The notes below the pieces were generated by a model. The model made no database searches, had not been told where the DNA came from, and worked only from the letters and a program-made list of their open reading frames with translations. The position numbers and the translations under genes were made by a program. A DNA stretch of 6,417 nucleotides from ATZT02 sp046048135 (lineage in GTDB: Bacteria; Actinomycetota; Actinomycetes; S36-B12; UBA5976), in assembly GCA_046048135.1 (NCBI GenBank), contig JBJOGR010000012.1, forward strand, positions 1 through 6,417. The letters are read 5' to 3'. This document shows, piece after piece, positions 5,324 through 6,417 of the stretch (position 1 is the first letter of the stretch; every line of letters starts with the position of its first letter).

Positions 5324-6417
5324 ATGAATATAAAACAGTCAAAAATTATCCAAATTTTTATTAAACGCAAAGCTTGGATAAGACAAGTTTTAGTTGCCTC
5401 CATTGCTGCAAGTTTTGCTTGGTTCATAGGTGATTTACTGGTTGAAAATGGTGGGCTTGTAGCAGCAATTATTTGTAGTTTAAGTATTCGCATTTCTATG
5501 TATAAATCAGTTAGAGAAGGTTTTGGACAAATAATTGGTACTGCAATTGGAGCAGGTGTTGCTTTAGCTACTGTTTACTTTTTTGATTTTGGATCTCTTG
5601 CTATTGGAACTACTGTTTTATTTTGCGCCGTAGTTGCAAGAGCTTTAAGACTTGGTGAAGTTGCATCTGTGAACGTGCCAGTAACTGCCTTAATTGTTAT
5701 AGGACCTGGTCTTGATCAAAACCTAGCAATTCACAGATTAGGTTCCACACTAATTGGAGCAGGTGTAGCAATTGCTTTTTCATACTTTTCTCATGCTAAA
5801 ACTCCTGCAGGAAGAACTCTTGATCAATTAACTAACCTAGGAAAAAAAATCTCTGCACTATTTATAACCATGTCAAATGAATTAAATCAAGGATTAAATC
5901 AAACAAATGCTAGTCAATGGTTAACTCAAGCAAGATTACTTGTTGAAGAAATTCCTAAATTAAAAGCACAAGCCTTAGAAGCAAAAGCTTATGCAAGATG
6001 GTCACCTTTAGAAGAAGTTGATGAAGCAGAAGATTTATATTTAAAAGCCGTTGCCTTAGAACATATAGTCGTGCAAATAAGAACTATTGCCAGAACTTTA
6101 TTTGATTTAAGTGTAGAAAATACATTACTTACTTCATCCCAACAAGAAATATCTAAAGCACTTTTAGTTGCAGGAAATAATATGAAAAGAAAAGTTGAAG
6201 TTATCAAAACAGAAGACTTATTTTCTGCCACCCATGAAATCGCAGATGAATTAAGAAACGCAGCAAGTAGTCTTGCAACAGCTCTTATTAGAAATAAAGA
6301 ATTAAATCAAGATGATTTAGTCAGAAGTATTTCAATCGTTTCAAATCTTGAAATAATGGCAGACTCTTTAGATGAATCAAGCCCAGCTTTAAGACAAGTA
6401 ATGACTCCTGATGAAGC
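5324..6417 (+). CDS. FUSC-type / aromatic-acid-exporter-like membrane protein (3' partial)
   Basis: The frame is open from ATG 5324 to the window edge, 364 complete codons, and the stop lies outside. The first 155 residues hold about six hydrophobic segments (roughly 22-40, 44-56, 68-87, 91-106, 117-130, 138-155). EGFGQIIGTAIGAGVAL (65-81) and HRLGSTLIGAGVAIAF (137-152) are two versions of the R/G-x-x-G-T-x-I-G-A-G-V-A element typical of the fusaric-acid-resistance (FUSC) / DUF939 group, whose characterised members export aromatic acids. From residue 158 the protein is soluble, charged and helical, rich in Glu, Lys, Leu and Ala, as in the cytoplasmic part of these proteins. The ATG was chosen because it leaves a short basic N-terminus (KRKAWIRQ) before the first helix. 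The exported compound is unknown, and with its own likely promoter a link to the upstream hydrolases is only positional. Confidence 0.85.
   Translation, partial: MNIKQSKIIQIFIKRKAWIRQVLVASIAASFAWFIGDLLVENGGLVAAIICSLSIRISMYKSVREGFGQIIGTAIGAGVALATVYFFDFGSLAIGTTVLFCAVVARALRLGEVASVNVPVTALIVIGPGLDQNLAIHRLGSTLIGAGVAIAFSYFSHAKTPAGRTLDQLTNLGKKISALFITMSNELNQGLNQTNASQWLTQARLLVEEIPKLKAQALEAKAYARWSPLEEVDEAEDLYLKAVALEHIVVQIRTIARTLFDLSVENTLLTSSQQEISKALLVAGNNMKRKVEVIKTEDLFSATHEIADELRNAASSLATALIRNKELNQDDLVRSISIVSNLEIMADSLDESSPALRQVMTPDE

Noticed and set aside
5281..5493. Minus-strand open frame across the start of the FUSC-type gene
   Set aside because: It is antisense to the first membrane helices of a recognisable protein and has no start signal. 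The same holds for the minus frame at 5989-6231.
1..6417. CRISPR array, transposon ends, integrase, tRNA or defence genes
   Set aside because: No repeated spacer pattern, terminal inverted repeats next to a transposase, cloverleaf or recognisable defence protein was seen on either strand.

Overview
The window is an AT-rich bacterial stretch with five recognisable genes, one of them cut by the right edge, and a short gene tail at the left edge. Gram-positive, probably actinobacterial, ancestry is an inference. It rests on two genes that start right after a -10-like box with no Shine-Dalgarno sequence (leaderless style), a TTG start, and a small membrane protein ending in an HWRLA motif that I associate with actinobacterial DUF5671-type proteins. 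The low GC and short spacers would fit a streamlined aquatic lineage. No rRNA, marker gene or mobile element is present to confirm this.

Layout. Positions 1-117 hold the C-terminus of an unrecognised + strand gene with a Cys/His-rich tail. A small two-helix membrane protein lies convergent to it (160-486, minus). Then comes a 336-base spacer with no gene but one GC-rich hairpin (636-666). A class II histone-deacetylase-like amidohydrolase follows (823-1938, minus). It is divergent, across a 52-base promoter region, from a + strand group: an N-carbamoylputrescine-amidase-like nitrilase-superfamily enzyme (1991-2926), an NCS1-family nucleobase/hydantoin-type permease (3028-4458) preceded by a structured leader, and a second nitrilase-superfamily amidohydrolase (4464-5273) probably translationally coupled to the permease. 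A FUSC-type membrane protein (5324 to the edge) starts from its own leaderless-style promoter.

How the genes may work together (inference). The deacetylase-like enzyme removes acyl groups from amines, the two nitrilase-fold enzymes cleave amide or carbamoyl C-N bonds, and the permease belongs to a family importing nitrogen-rich heterocycles. Together they look like a small scavenging module for nitrogen compounds, in which an imported compound is hydrolysed stepwise to amines, ammonia and carboxylates. The polyamine route (N-carbamoylputrescine, acetylpolyamines) and the reductive pyrimidine or hydantoin route (N-carbamoyl amino acids) are the two obvious candidates. No ring-opening enzyme, agmatine deiminase or transaminase lies in the window, so the substrate stays open. 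All catalytic residues expected in the three hydrolases are intact.
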